A stretch of 64,000 nucleotides of DNA, taken from the NCBI GenBank assembly GCA_035525495.1, contig DATLED010000005.1:1-64000 (forward strand), read 5' to 3'. The DNA is from DATLED01 sp035525495 (lineage in GTDB: Bacteria; Actinomycetota; Acidimicrobiia; Acidimicrobiales; CADCTF01). The position numbers were made by a program, and so were the translations under genes. A model generated the notes under the pieces. The model was given only the letters and a program-made list of their open reading frames with translations, was not told the origin of the DNA and searched no databases. Shown here one piece after another: positions 32,392 to 41,097 of the stretch; within the stretch, counting starts at the first letter, position 1; each line of letters opens with the position of its first letter.

Positions 32392-33849
32392 GTGGAACGT
32401 GTCGAGGAAGCGGCGCGCCCTGGGGGTGGCAGGCCGGAGGTCCTGATCATCGGGGCCGGGCCGGCGGGGCTGACGGCGGCGTATCAGTTGAGCAAGCGGG
32501 GCGTGTCGTCGACCGTCCTCGAGTCCGACACCGTCGTCGGCGGCATCAGCCGCACCGCGGAGCGGGACGGATGGCGCTTCGACATCGGCGGACACCGCTT
32601 CTTCACCAAGGTCCAGGCCGTCGAGGACCTGTGGCACGAGATCCTCTCGCCCGAGGACTTCCTCCAGCGACCCCGCATGAGCCGGATGTTCTACAAGGGC
32701 AAGTACTACGACTACCCGCTCAAGCCGATCAACGCCTTCGTCAACCTCGGTCCGGTCGAGGCCCTGTTCTGCATGATGTCCTACGCCTGGGCCCGCATCC
32801 GCCCACCGAAGGACCAGCGCTTTCTCGAAGGATGGATCAGCGCCCGCTTCGGCCACCGCCTCTACATGCACTTCTTCAAGAGCTACAACGAGAAGCTCTG
32901 GGGCCGCCCGGCGAGCGAGATCTCCGCCGACTTCGCGGCGCAGCGCATCAAGAACCTCACGATCCTCAACGCGCTCACGTCCGCCTTGAAGCCGAAGCCC
33001 AAGCACAGGAAGGACCAGATCACCAGCCTCATCGACGAGTTCCAGTACCCCAAGTACGGACCGGGGATGATGTGGGAGCGCTGCCGCGAGCTCGTCGAGG
33101 CCGCGGGCACCAAGGTCGTGATGCAGTCACGGGTGACGAGCATCCGACACGAGGGCGGCAAGGCCGTCGAGGTGACGGCGACGTCGGGAGGCGCCACCAC
33201 GACCTATTCCTGCGATCACGTGATCTCGTCGATGCCCTTCTCGCAGCTGCTGGCGATCATGGACCCGCCCCCTCCGGCCGACGTCGTCGCCGCCGCGGGA
33301 TCGCTCGAGTTCCGCGACTTCCTGACGATCGCTCTCGTGGTGCCCGAGAACTACTCGTTCCCGGACAACTGGATCTACATCCACGACCCCGGCGTCAAGG
33401 TCGGGCGCATCCAGAACTTCGGTTCGTGGTCGCCGTACCTCATCAAGGAAGGTCGGACGTGCCTCGGCCTCGAGTACTTCGTCGACGAGGGCGACGACCT
33501 GTGGACGATGGCCGACGACGACCTCGTGGCGCTGGGCGAGCGCGAGCTCGACGAGCTCGGTCTCGTCGACCGCGGCAGGGTCGAGACCGGGTACGTCGTG
33601 CGCATGCCGAAGGCGTATCCCGTGTACGACGAGCACTACAAGGACCACCTGCAGGTCATGCGCATCTGGCTCGAGGAGCATGCGCCGAACGTCCATCCCG
33701 TCGGTCGAAACGGAATGCACAAGTACAACAACCAGGACCACTCGATGCTGACGGCCATGCTCTCGGTCGAGAACATCTTCGGTGCCTCCCACGACACGTG
33801 GGAGGTCAACGTGGAAGAGGAGTACCACGAGGAGAAGACGGCCTCGTAG
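32392..33849 (+). CDS. FAD-dependent oxidoreductase, UDP-galactopyranose-mutase/amine-oxidase-like
   Basis: 485 residues. An N-terminal Rossmann FAD motif GAGPAGL (from residue 21) is followed by VLESDTVVGGISRTAERDG and DIGGHRFFTK, the pattern of UDP-galactopyranose mutase and related glycan flavoproteins. It is longer than Glf (about 400 residues). A helical lid with KPINAFVNLGPVEALFCM and FGHRLYMHFFKSYNEKLWG, and the C-terminal NRYNNQDHSM-type segment (here YNNQDHSM), match a family often found in polysaccharide clusters. The start is GTG 32392; a weak -10 (CAGACT) lies 7 nt upstream. It follows the PIG-V gene by 13 nt. Ring contraction or another sugar-nucleotide redox step is plausible but unproved. 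Confidence 0.7.
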   Translation: MERVEEAARPGGGRPEVLIIGAGPAGLTAAYQLSKRGVSSTVLESDTVVGGISRTAERDGWRFDIGGHRFFTKVQAVEDLWHEILSPEDFLQRPRMSRMFYKGKYYDYPLKPINAFVNLGPVEALFCMMSYAWARIRPPKDQRFLEGWISARFGHRLYMHFFKSYNEKLWGRPASEISADFAAQRIKNLTILNALTSALKPKPKHRKDQITSLIDEFQYPKYGPGMMWERCRELVEAAGTKVVMQSRVTSIRHEGGKAVEVTATSGGATTTYSCDHVISSMPFSQLLAIMDPPPPADVVAAAGSLEFRDFLTIALVVPENYSFPDNWIYIHDPGVKVGRIQNFGSWSPYLIKEGRTCLGLEYFVDEGDDLWTMADDDLVALGERELDELGLVDRGRVETGYVVRMPKAYPVYDEHYKDHLQVMRIWLEEHAPNVHPVGRNGMHKYNNQDHSMLTAMLSVENIFGASHDTWEVNVEEEYHEEKTAS

Positions 33850-35323
33850 GCCGGGCGACGCAGAGCAGGGAGGTGCCTACCGGTACCGACACCCTCCCGA
33901 GCAGCAGTCGCTCGGCCGTCGTCAGCACCATCGCCGTCCGGTCCACCACGAACCCGGAGCGGTCGAGCCCCAACGCCGGCGTGTCGCGGCGGCGCCACCG
34001 CCGCTCCACCCAGACCGGCGGGACGAGCCAGGCGAAGACGTGGCTCAGCAGCACCGGCTCGAACCCGGCCGCCGCCAGTTGCCGACGGAGCATCCGCCGG
34101 TCGTAGCGGCGGTGGTGGCCGAGGTGCACGTCGGCCGAGGACCACAGCCACGCGTGCGCGGGGACGTTGACGACGAGGCGCCCGTCACCCCGCAGCACCC
34201 GCGCCGCCTCCGTCAATGCCGCCGACGGGTCGGGAAGGTGCTCGATGACGTCGAGGAGGCAGATCACGTCCACCGATGCGTCGGCCAGCGGCACCGGCGC
34301 GACCGCGGCGCGCACCGCCGGCATGCCGTTGCCGTGGCGGGCGTGGTGCACGAGCGTCTGGCCGGCCTCGAGGACGGCGACGCGATCGACGTCCCATCCG
34401 AGCATGGCCGTGACGCCGCCGGCGCCGGCGCCGACGTCGGCGAGGAATCCGCGCGCCCCGCCCGTCCGCGCCAGTGCCGTCGCTACGAGCGCGGCCTTCC
34501 CCCGGAACCACCAGTGCGTCCGGTCGGCGTCGATCAGCTCGTCGGCGTGCTGCCCCTCGAACACGCCATCCGCAGGTGCGATCGAGCTGGCCGGACCGGT
34601 GGCTGCCCGCCGAGCGCTGGACCAGATGCGTCGTGTCTCGAGCACCATCGCTACTCCATCGCGGCCGACCCGGATCTTGGAACGGTCGTCGTGCCGCCAC
34701 TCGATCGGCACCTCGCGCACGCCGATACCAAGGGCGAGGGCGACGGCGACCAGTTCCGCATCCCACGCGAACCCGCGCTGGCGGCAGTGCGGGAGGACGC
34801 GCTCCCACACGCCCCGCGCCGCCACCTTGGCTCCGCACTGCGTGTCCACGATCCCCGGCGTCACCGTCGCCTGCAGCAGACGGTTGTACGTGCGCCCGAG
34901 CGCCTCCCGCAGGCGGCTCTCGCGCTGGAGCACCGTCGACGCCTTCAGGTCGCGCGACCCGATGGCGAGGACCGGCGCGGACACGGCCGCGTCGACGACC
35001 TTCTCGAAGTGGTCGAGCGGCGTCGACAGGTCGAGGTCGCAGAAGCCGGCGTATGGCGCCCTCGTCGTCGCCAACCCTGCGGCCAGAGCCGCGCCCTTTC
35101 CCTCGTGCGGTCGTCGCAACAGGCGGACGGCCAGATCGCCACTGGCAGCGATGAGCTCCTCCACCCGCGCGCAGGTCGAGTCGGTGCTGCCGTCGTCGAC
35201 GAAGACGAGCTCGCTGCCGCTCGGACGGGCGGCGATGAACTCGACGAGCAGCTTCCCGTACTCGGCCAAGCGCACCTCCTCGTCGAACAGCGGGACGACG
35301 AGAGCCAGCGCCGGTGCCGTCAC
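33806..35323 (-). CDS. Fusion of a GT2 glycosyltransferase and a class I SAM methyltransferase
   Basis: 505 residues in two domains. Residues 1-250 are a GT-A fold like dolichyl-phosphate glucosyltransferase (Alg5): VVPLFDEE, VFVDDGSTDST, and the metal-binding DLD in GFCDLDLSTPLDHFEK, ending with RKIRVGRDGVAM-type signals. Residues about 265-505 are a methyltransferase: FLADVGAGAGGVTAML (motif I), DVICLLDVIEHLPDPSAAL, and ARVLRGDGRLVVNVPAH, with a late SWRRYDRR-like segment. The start is GTG 35323, overlapping the upstream gene as GTGA. The stop lies 44 nt inside the convergent flavoprotein gene. It may couple sugar-lipid synthesis to sugar methylation. Confidence 0.85.
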   Translation of the reverse strand: MTAPALALVVPLFDEEVRLAEYGKLLVEFIAARPSGSELVFVDDGSTDSTCARVEELIAASGDLAVRLLRRPHEGKGAALAAGLATTRAPYAGFCDLDLSTPLDHFEKVVDAAVSAPVLAIGSRDLKASTVLQRESRLREALGRTYNRLLQATVTPGIVDTQCGAKVAARGVWERVLPHCRQRGFAWDAELVAVALALGIGVREVPIEWRHDDRSKIRVGRDGVAMVLETRRIWSSARRAATGPASSIAPADGVFEGQHADELIDADRTHWWFRGKAALVATALARTGGARGFLADVGAGAGGVTAMLGWDVDRVAVLEAGQTLVHHARHGNGMPAVRAAVAPVPLADASVDVICLLDVIEHLPDPSAALTEAARVLRGDGRLVVNVPAHAWLWSSADVHLGHHRRYDRRMLRRQLAAAGFEPVLLSHVFAWLVPPVWVERRWRRRDTPALGLDRSGFVVDRTAMVLTTAERLLLGRVSVPVGTSLLCVARPTRPSSPRGTPLPR

Positions 35324-37182
35324 GCGGGCGGCACCAGGAAGAGGGCGACCGTGCGCACGTTCCAGCCCTCGCGCAGCTCGGCGTATCTGGCGAAGCGCTC
35401 GCGCCACGAGGGGTCGATGGGCGCGAGGTCGCTGCGGACGATGCGAATGAGCTCGGCGGTGCCGAGCAGCGCGCCCGGATCGCGCAGCACGGGTCCGGCG
35501 GATCGCAGCGCCGGGAGCCCGTTGTCCCGCTGCACGCGGCGACCCCGCTCGTTCAGCGGAAGGCCGTGCTCCGCGATGTAACCGGCCACCTCGTCCTCGA
35601 GCGAGTCGAGCTCGGCCTTCTCGGCCGTCGAAAGGGCGCGCACCCGGGACACGACCGTCGCGCCGGCCGGAGGCGCGAAGGCGGCGTCGCCCTCGCGTTC
35701 GACGAGACGGGGCAGCGGACTGGCGTCGTCGACCAGCCGAGACGTACCGACTTGTCGCGCGAGGACCTCGTCGTTCACCCGGAACTCGATGCCGCGCCGT
35801 TGCAGCTCGAGCAGCACGACCGTGCTGTAGGGCTCGGCGAAGCGAAGCCCACGGGGATCGAAGAGGACTTCGTGGACGCTGTCCAGCCGCATGCCGTCGA
35901 CGAGGGCGCGGGCTGTCGGGATCGACGCCGCGTCGGCGCTCGGTCCGCTGTGGGCGTTCCACGTCGGCATCGCCAGGACGCCGAGCACGACGGCTACGAG
36001 CGTCCCCGCCCACGCCGCCATCGGGACACGGGGGAGGACGGCGACGGCGAGAGCGAACGTGGCGAAGATCCCGACCGGCCACAGCCACTTGAACTGGTGG
36101 GGGACGATGCCGAGGATCCCGACAGGGAGCATGGCCGTCGTCACCCATGAGCCCACGACCCCGGCGACCGCGACCGTGAGCGCACTGACCGCCGCGCGGT
36201 CCTTGAGGGCACGCCTCCACACGATGGCGGCCACCAGCGCGACGACGACGAGGACGAGCGAGGCCGCGGCGACCGCCCGGCCCGGCAGCGGCTCTGGCCC
36301 GGGGACGTAGAGCGCTCGTGCCATCGACGGCCGGCCCCAGAACGGTGGGAGCGACAGCACCCACGCCGCCAGGCGGGTGGCCAGCCCCGGACCGATCTTC
36401 GTCGCGCCCGACGACGCGTGCGTCGCCAACGTCACGAGGTTGCCCTCGCCCCGCACCTGGTCGACCAGCGGTTGCAGCCAACACGCCGCCCCCACGCCGA
36501 AGGCGACCAGGATCGGCCCGACGAGCGTCCGGGATCCCCGGGGTCGGCGCCGCCGCGCCGCCGCCGCCAGACCCACGACGCCGACGAGCGACAGGAGGGG
36601 GACGAGGACGGCGTAGCTGAGGTGGCTCTGGACGACGAGGCTCGCCAGTCCCACCGCGATCGGAAGTGCCCACGAGTCACCGTCGACCATCGACCAGACG
36701 GCGAACACGAAGGCCAGGAACGGGAAGAGCAGCGCGTGCGGCTGCCACGGATCGAAGAGGAGCTCGCTCCCGAGTGTCCACGCCAACGCGGCCGCCGACG
36801 CCATAGACCACGCGGCACCGAGGGCCCCGGCGCGTCGCCAGGCCAGGAAGGCGATGACGGCGATGGCGGCGACGTTGAGCGCTCCGACGCCGACGGCGAC
36901 GCCCGCCGCAGGATCGATCTTCGCGGGCATCGCCAGGAGGTCGAAAAGCAGTGGACCGGGGTTGTTCAGGTCGGTGCCGACGCTGAGCGACGCCGACGTC
37001 CAGGTCCCGAGCAACGGGTGATGCTCGGTCAGGACGTCGCGGGCCCGCAGCGCGAAGAAGGCGTTGTCGCCGATCGGGTACCAGCCCCGCCGGATGGCCC
37101 GGAGGGTGGCGACGGCGAACGGCGCGGTCGCGGCCAGCGCGGCGACGGCGACGGGCGCGAGCTCGCGGCGGCGTGACGTCAC
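35320..37182 (-). CDS. Large polytopic membrane protein, GT-C-like, paralogue of next gene
   Basis: 620 residues with about 10-12 transmembrane helices and a soluble C-terminal domain of about 190 residues. The first loop reads GDNAFFALRARDVLTEHHPLLG, and the NPGPLLFDLLA motif follows. Block-by-block it parallels the product of 37179-39038: the RDVxxxHxPLxG and NPGPLxFxLLA motifs, FDPWQPH versus TEPWNPY, and PLVDQVRGEGNL versus PLIDQVTSERGNL. This proves tandem duplication. The GT39 Asp-Glu pair is not obvious, so it may be a diverged glycosyltransferase. Both GTG start and stop overlap the neighbours by 4 nt. The specific activity is unknown. Confidence 0.65.
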   Translation of the reverse strand: MTSRRRELAPVAVAALAATAPFAVATLRAIRRGWYPIGDNAFFALRARDVLTEHHPLLGTWTSASLSVGTDLNNPGPLLFDLLAMPAKIDPAAGVAVGVGALNVAAIAVIAFLAWRRAGALGAAWSMASAAALAWTLGSELLFDPWQPHALLFPFLAFVFAVWSMVDGDSWALPIAVGLASLVVQSHLSYAVLVPLLSLVGVVGLAAAARRRRPRGSRTLVGPILVAFGVGAACWLQPLVDQVRGEGNLVTLATHASSGATKIGPGLATRLAAWVLSLPPFWGRPSMARALYVPGPEPLPGRAVAAASLVLVVVALVAAIVWRRALKDRAAVSALTVAVAGVVGSWVTTAMLPVGILGIVPHQFKWLWPVGIFATFALAVAVLPRVPMAAWAGTLVAVVLGVLAMPTWNAHSGPSADAASIPTARALVDGMRLDSVHEVLFDPRGLRFAEPYSTVVLLELQRRGIEFRVNDEVLARQVGTSRLVDDASPLPRLVEREGDAAFAPPAGATVVSRVRALSTAEKAELDSLEDEVAGYIAEHGLPLNERGRRVQRDNGLPALRSAGPVLRDPGALLGTAELIRIVRSDLAPIDPSWRERFARYAELREGWNVRTVALFLVPPA

Positions 37183-39038
37183 GAGGGCGTCGTGCCGGGC
37201 CGCGCGATGAAGACGGCCGTCGGCAATCCGAGGTCGAGCATCTCCGCCAGCAGGCGCCGCGTCCTCGACGGAACCCGTCGTTGGATCGACGCGCCGAAGA
37301 GGTTGCGGTCCACCAGCGGGACGATGTCGTCGAGCCCCTCCGCCTGCAGCTGTCGGATGGCGCGTCCCCGCAACGCCTCGAAGCGCCGGATCTCGGCGGG
37401 CGTCCTCGGCTCGACGTCGACGACCTCGACGGTGTCGGGCCGCTGGCGGTACTCGTCGATGTAGGGCCCTGTGGCGAAGTGGACCTCGGCGGTGGCGGTC
37501 GCCGGATCGATCGTCCGGTACTTGGTGTTCGGCACCACGAGACCGGAGGTCATGCCGACGGTGAACCCCCGCCGCTCGAGCTCGTTGACGAGTCCGTAGG
37601 CCTCCGATCCGATGTGGAGGGCATCCTCCCACGTGATGACGTAGCGCCCCCCGACGCCGTCGGCGGCTCCTACACCAGCGCGCAGTGCGCTCGCCGTCGG
37701 GCCGGTGACCGCGCCGAGGGTCGAGGACAGGCGCGGCGCCGGCGGTCGCGCGGCGGTGGCGTCGACGGCGAAGAGGATCGCGGAGACGACGACGGTGGCG
37801 GCGAGGGCAGAGGCGGCGAGGCGGGGCAGGCGGGCGTCGCTTCGGATCCGATCGCCGAAGGCCAGGACGACCGTCCAGACGACGGCGACAACCAGCAGGG
37901 CCGTGACGCCCCACGCCCAGAGCATCAGGTAGTACCAGAGGTCGCCGAAGATCCGGCTCATCGACACGGCACCCATCAGGAGTCCTGCCGCGACGACGAC
38001 GTGGAGCCCGAGGACGGGGGCCGAGTCGGTCCGGCGTCGCATCCGCAGCGCCAGCCCGGACGACGCCAGCCAGACGACGAGGAGCGCCAGCCCGGGAACG
38101 ACCGACCCTTCGGGCTCCGCCGTCGCCGTGACCAGCGACCCGGTGGTGTCGTGTCGGCCCGACGCCAGGCTGGCGACGTCGAGGTGGAGCAGCGCCAGCT
38201 CGACGCCCTTGCGCACCCCCACCGGTTCCTCGGGGGGGTTGCTGAAGTGCTCGGCCAACTTCGTCAGGTTGCCGCGCTCCGACGTGACCTGATCGATCAA
38301 GGGCGGCGTCCACAGCACCAGTCCGAGGATCAGTGCGAGAGCCGTCCACGCGAGGACCTCGCGGCGCCGTCCGGGGTCGCGCCACCAGTGGAACGCGGCG
38401 GCCGAGAGGGCGAGGACGCCGAGTCCCGCGGTCGTGGCGACGTAGGGCACGTGGGTCTGCGCACAGAACGATCCCGCGAACACCGCAACGGGAAGCAGCC
38501 TCACGTCGCCGATCACGACCGACCACAGCGCCAGGAGGAACACCACCCACCACAGCAACGGCATGTAGGGGTTCCAAGGTTCGGTCAGCGTCGTCAGCCC
38601 GTACCCGCGGGTGAGGACGGCGAGCATGGCGGCGACGCCGAGGACCAACGCCGTCCCCCCTCGACGGCGGGCGATCACCAGGCTCGCGCCCATGGCCACC
38701 GAGTGGAGGACGATCGTCCCCGCCTGCAGGGCCCACGCCGACTTCCCGAACAGCCGGTACGCGGGCGCGAGGAGGTAGAAGCTCAGCGGCCCGGGGTGGC
38801 TGCCCTGGTCGGCGAGCGTCCGTCCGATGCGACCGGGGAGCCCGATCAGTGGCGTGTGCGCCGTGCCGACGTCGCGGACCCTCAACTCGGTCATCGCCAG
38901 ATCGAGCACCGGGAACCACGGCGGTCGTCGAAGGGCCGCGAGGCCGATGAGCAGCGGGACGACGAGAGCGGCCAAGCACGCGGCGAGGACGAGCAACGAG
39001 GTGTGCCGTTCCTGGTGCGTCGGCGCGGCGGTGCGCAC
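37179..39038 (-). CDS. Large polytopic membrane protein, GT-C-like, tandem paralogue
   Basis: A 619-residue membrane protein of the same family as its downstream neighbour: a first loop with DLAMTELRVRDVGTAHTPLIG, then HPGPLSFYLLAPAYRLFG, TEPWNPYMPLLWW, PYVATTAGLGVLAL and WTPPLIDQVTSERGNLTKLAEHF, with about 11 helices. The C-terminal soluble part contains ITWEDALHIGSEAYGLVNELERRGF and a conserved IDEYRQRPDTVEVV segment. The start is GTG 39038, sharing one base with the TAG stop of the upstream epimerase gene; the stop overlaps the next start as GTGA. A role in extracytoplasmic glycan transfer is inferred from topology and operon company. Confidence 0.65.
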   Translation of the reverse strand: MRTAAPTHQERHTSLLVLAACLAALVVPLLIGLAALRRPPWFPVLDLAMTELRVRDVGTAHTPLIGLPGRIGRTLADQGSHPGPLSFYLLAPAYRLFGKSAWALQAGTIVLHSVAMGASLVIARRRGGTALVLGVAAMLAVLTRGYGLTTLTEPWNPYMPLLWWVVFLLALWSVVIGDVRLLPVAVFAGSFCAQTHVPYVATTAGLGVLALSAAAFHWWRDPGRRREVLAWTALALILGLVLWTPPLIDQVTSERGNLTKLAEHFSNPPEEPVGVRKGVELALLHLDVASLASGRHDTTGSLVTATAEPEGSVVPGLALLVVWLASSGLALRMRRRTDSAPVLGLHVVVAAGLLMGAVSMSRIFGDLWYYLMLWAWGVTALLVVAVVWTVVLAFGDRIRSDARLPRLAASALAATVVVSAILFAVDATAARPPAPRLSSTLGAVTGPTASALRAGVGAADGVGGRYVITWEDALHIGSEAYGLVNELERRGFTVGMTSGLVVPNTKYRTIDPATATAEVHFATGPYIDEYRQRPDTVEVVDVEPRTPAEIRRFEALRGRAIRQLQAEGLDDIVPLVDRNLFGASIQRRVPSRTRRLLAEMLDLGLPTAVFIARPGTTPS

Positions 39039-40069
39039 TATCCCAGCCGCTTCAGCACCCCCAGCAGCCCGAGGCGGACGGGCGACTGGTGGTGCGAACC
39101 GGTGGCGCCCGCGATCTCGGACCGATGGCGGAGGAACCACTCGTAGGATTCGATGAGCGCCGACGCGTTGCTGTGCACCGGCGTCCAGCCGAGCTCGCTC
39201 TGCGCCTTCGACGTGTCGAACCAGAGGGACTCGGCGTACATCAGCCAGTGGTACGGGGCGAACGGCACCTGGCCGAGCCTGGACAGCGTCCGCATCGCGA
39301 CCTTGGCCGGCGACGCCGGGAGCGATCGCACCATCGACCCGGTGCCGGCGTGATCGACGAGCGCCTCCAGCAGCTGTCGCATCGTGCCGAACTGCGTGGC
39401 GCCGATGTTGTAGGTGGTGGCGCCGGGTCGGTCCCCGGCGAGCAGGCACGCGTCGGCCAGGTCGTCGGCGTGGACGAACTGGTAGGTGTTGGCGCCGCCG
39501 CCGAGGACGAACACTGGCGCGCCCTCGGCCACGAACTCGAAGAGGATCGCCATGATCCCGAGGCGACCGTGGCCGAGGATCGTTCGCGGCCGGACGACGG
39601 TGACGTCGAGTCCCGCGGCTGCGGCCTCGCGGCAGAGGACCTCGGCCTCCAGCTTCGCCCGCCCGTAGGCCTCGAGCGGCTTGCCGGGCGTGTCCTCCGC
39701 GACCGGGTTGGCGTCGGGCACGCCGAAGATGGCGCTCGAGGAGGTGTGCACGACCTTGGCCACGTCCGCATCACGAGCCGCCAGCAGCACGTTGGCCGTG
39801 CCGAGCACGTTCACCGATTCGAACAGGTCGCGGTCCTTGGCCAGCGGGACGTGGGCGACGTTGTGGAGGACGACGTCCACGCCCTTGCACGCGTCATGGA
39901 CGGCGTCGCGGTCGCGCACGTCGGCGACGATGGCCTCGACGGGTTCGTCGCGCGGTTCTGGCGCATGGAGGTCGAGCACCTTGACGGTGTCGCCTCGGGC
40001 GAGGGCGCGGTCGACGAGGACCGTCCCGAAGTAGCCGGCGCCGCCCGTCACCAGGATCGTCCGACTCAC
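39038..40069 (-). CDS. Extended SDR (NAD-dependent epimerase/3beta-HSD-like)
   Basis: 343 residues. The dinucleotide motif TGGAGYFGTVLVD is N-terminal, followed by HNVAHVPL, the catalytic Thr/Ser in VHTSSSAIFG, and the tyrosine-lysine pair AYGRAKLEAE. The C-terminal half (YQFVHADDLADACLLA, NIGATQFGTM) has the epimerase/3beta-hydroxysteroid dehydrogenase layout. Cofactor and catalytic residues all look intact. The start is GTG 40069, overlapping the stop of the paralogous upstream SDR as GTGA. Probable role: oxidation, reduction or epimerisation of a sugar nucleotide or isoprenoid-linked substrate made for the envelope. Confidence 0.8.
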   Translation of the reverse strand: MSRTILVTGGAGYFGTVLVDRALARGDTVKVLDLHAPEPRDEPVEAIVADVRDRDAVHDACKGVDVVLHNVAHVPLAKDRDLFESVNVLGTANVLLAARDADVAKVVHTSSSAIFGVPDANPVAEDTPGKPLEAYGRAKLEAEVLCREAAAAGLDVTVVRPRTILGHGRLGIMAILFEFVAEGAPVFVLGGGANTYQFVHADDLADACLLAGDRPGATTYNIGATQFGTMRQLLEALVDHAGTGSMVRSLPASPAKVAMRTLSRLGQVPFAPYHWLMYAESLWFDTSKAQSELGWTPVHSNASALIESYEWFLRHRSEIAGATGSHHQSPVRLGLLGVLKRLG

Positions 40070-41097
40070 AGTCGCCGCCCGCGCTCGAGGCACCAGCGGA
40101 TCGACATCCGCATGCCCTCGAGCAGCGCCGTCGGCGGGTCGTACCCGAGGTCGCGGCGCGCGCTCTCGATGTCACAGGCGATCGTGTCCTTGAGCTCGCC
40201 GAGGACGTGCAGCGGTTGGACGTAGACGCCCACGGCCTGCAGCACCGTGTCCGCCTTCTCGGCGACCACTCCGGCCAAGCGCGGGAGGCGAGGCTGGGTG
40301 CGTCCCGACACGGGGAGGCACTCGAGCTCGAAGGCGTGGCGAACGGTCTCGAACACCTCGCGCATGACGTAGGGCTCCGCGTCCGCGATCCAATAGGCGT
40401 TGCCGAGCGCGGCGTCGGCGACCTCCGCCCGCAACAGGCCGTGCACGAGGTTGCCGGTGAACACCATCGACCGGCGGTTGGTCCCGTCCCCGACGAGCGG
40501 GAAGCGACCGCGGCGAACCGTCGCCAGCCACTGCGTCTGGCGGGCCGGTTGGAACGGCCCGTAGAACCAGGGCGGCCGGAGGATGACGGCCTCGACGTCC
40601 CCCCGCACGTGGCTACGGCGCACGAGCATCTCGGCCTCGAGCTTCGAGCGCCCGTACGCGAGGTACGGGTCGTACGGCGAGTTCTCGGTGAAGCGGTGGT
40701 CGTTCGTCGGGTTGGCACCGAAGGGCGAGTTCGACGAGACGTGGAGGAACCGCCCGGCGCCGGCGCGGCGGGCGCGGTCCAAGGCGAGCTGCGTCCCGCC
40801 GACGTTGACGTCGTAGAGCTCGCGCGGGTGCTTGCGGGGATGGATGACGGCGGCGGCGTGGAACACCGTCGCGCCCGTCATACCGTCGAAGAGGCGATCG
40901 AGGGCGTCGGGGTCGCGGACGTCGCCGATGACGGCCTCCACCGACACGCCTGCGAGCTCGAGCCTCGGTGCCTCATCGGCGTCGTTGACGAGGCACCGGA
41001 TTCGATCGCGCCCCTCGGCGACGAGGGCCCGGACGAGGTTCTGACCGAGCCACCCTGACGCGCCGGTGACGACGGCGCTCGACGTCGCTTGGCTCAT
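40066..41097 (-). CDS. Extended SDR (NAD-dependent epimerase/3beta-HSD-like), paralogue
   Basis: Also 343 residues and of the same fold: TGASGWLGQNLVRAL at the N-terminus, HAAAVIHP, the catalytic Ser in HVSSNSPFG and AYGRSKLEAE for the Tyr-Lys pair, and LRPPWFYGPFQPARQ followed by SMVFTGNLVHGLL. The pair of SDRs in series, preceded by a GMC oxidoreductase, suggests successive redox steps on one substrate. The start is ATG 41097, overlapping the GMC stop as ATGA; the stop overlaps the next SDR start. The substrate cannot be read from sequence. Confidence 0.8.
   Translation of the reverse strand: MSQATSSAVVTGASGWLGQNLVRALVAEGRDRIRCLVNDADEAPRLELAGVSVEAVIGDVRDPDALDRLFDGMTGATVFHAAAVIHPRKHPRELYDVNVGGTQLALDRARRAGAGRFLHVSSNSPFGANPTNDHRFTENSPYDPYLAYGRSKLEAEMLVRRSHVRGDVEAVILRPPWFYGPFQPARQTQWLATVRRGRFPLVGDGTNRRSMVFTGNLVHGLLRAEVADAALGNAYWIADAEPYVMREVFETVRHAFELECLPVSGRTQPRLPRLAGVVAEKADTVLQAVGVYVQPLHVLGELKDTIACDIESARRDLGYDPPTALLEGMRMSIRWCLERGRRL

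Noticed and set aside
35320..38979. A minus-strand frame of about 1200 codons
   Set aside because: Only its last half (from GTG 37182) encodes a real protein; the upstream part lies in a different frame of the paralogous gene at 37179-39038.
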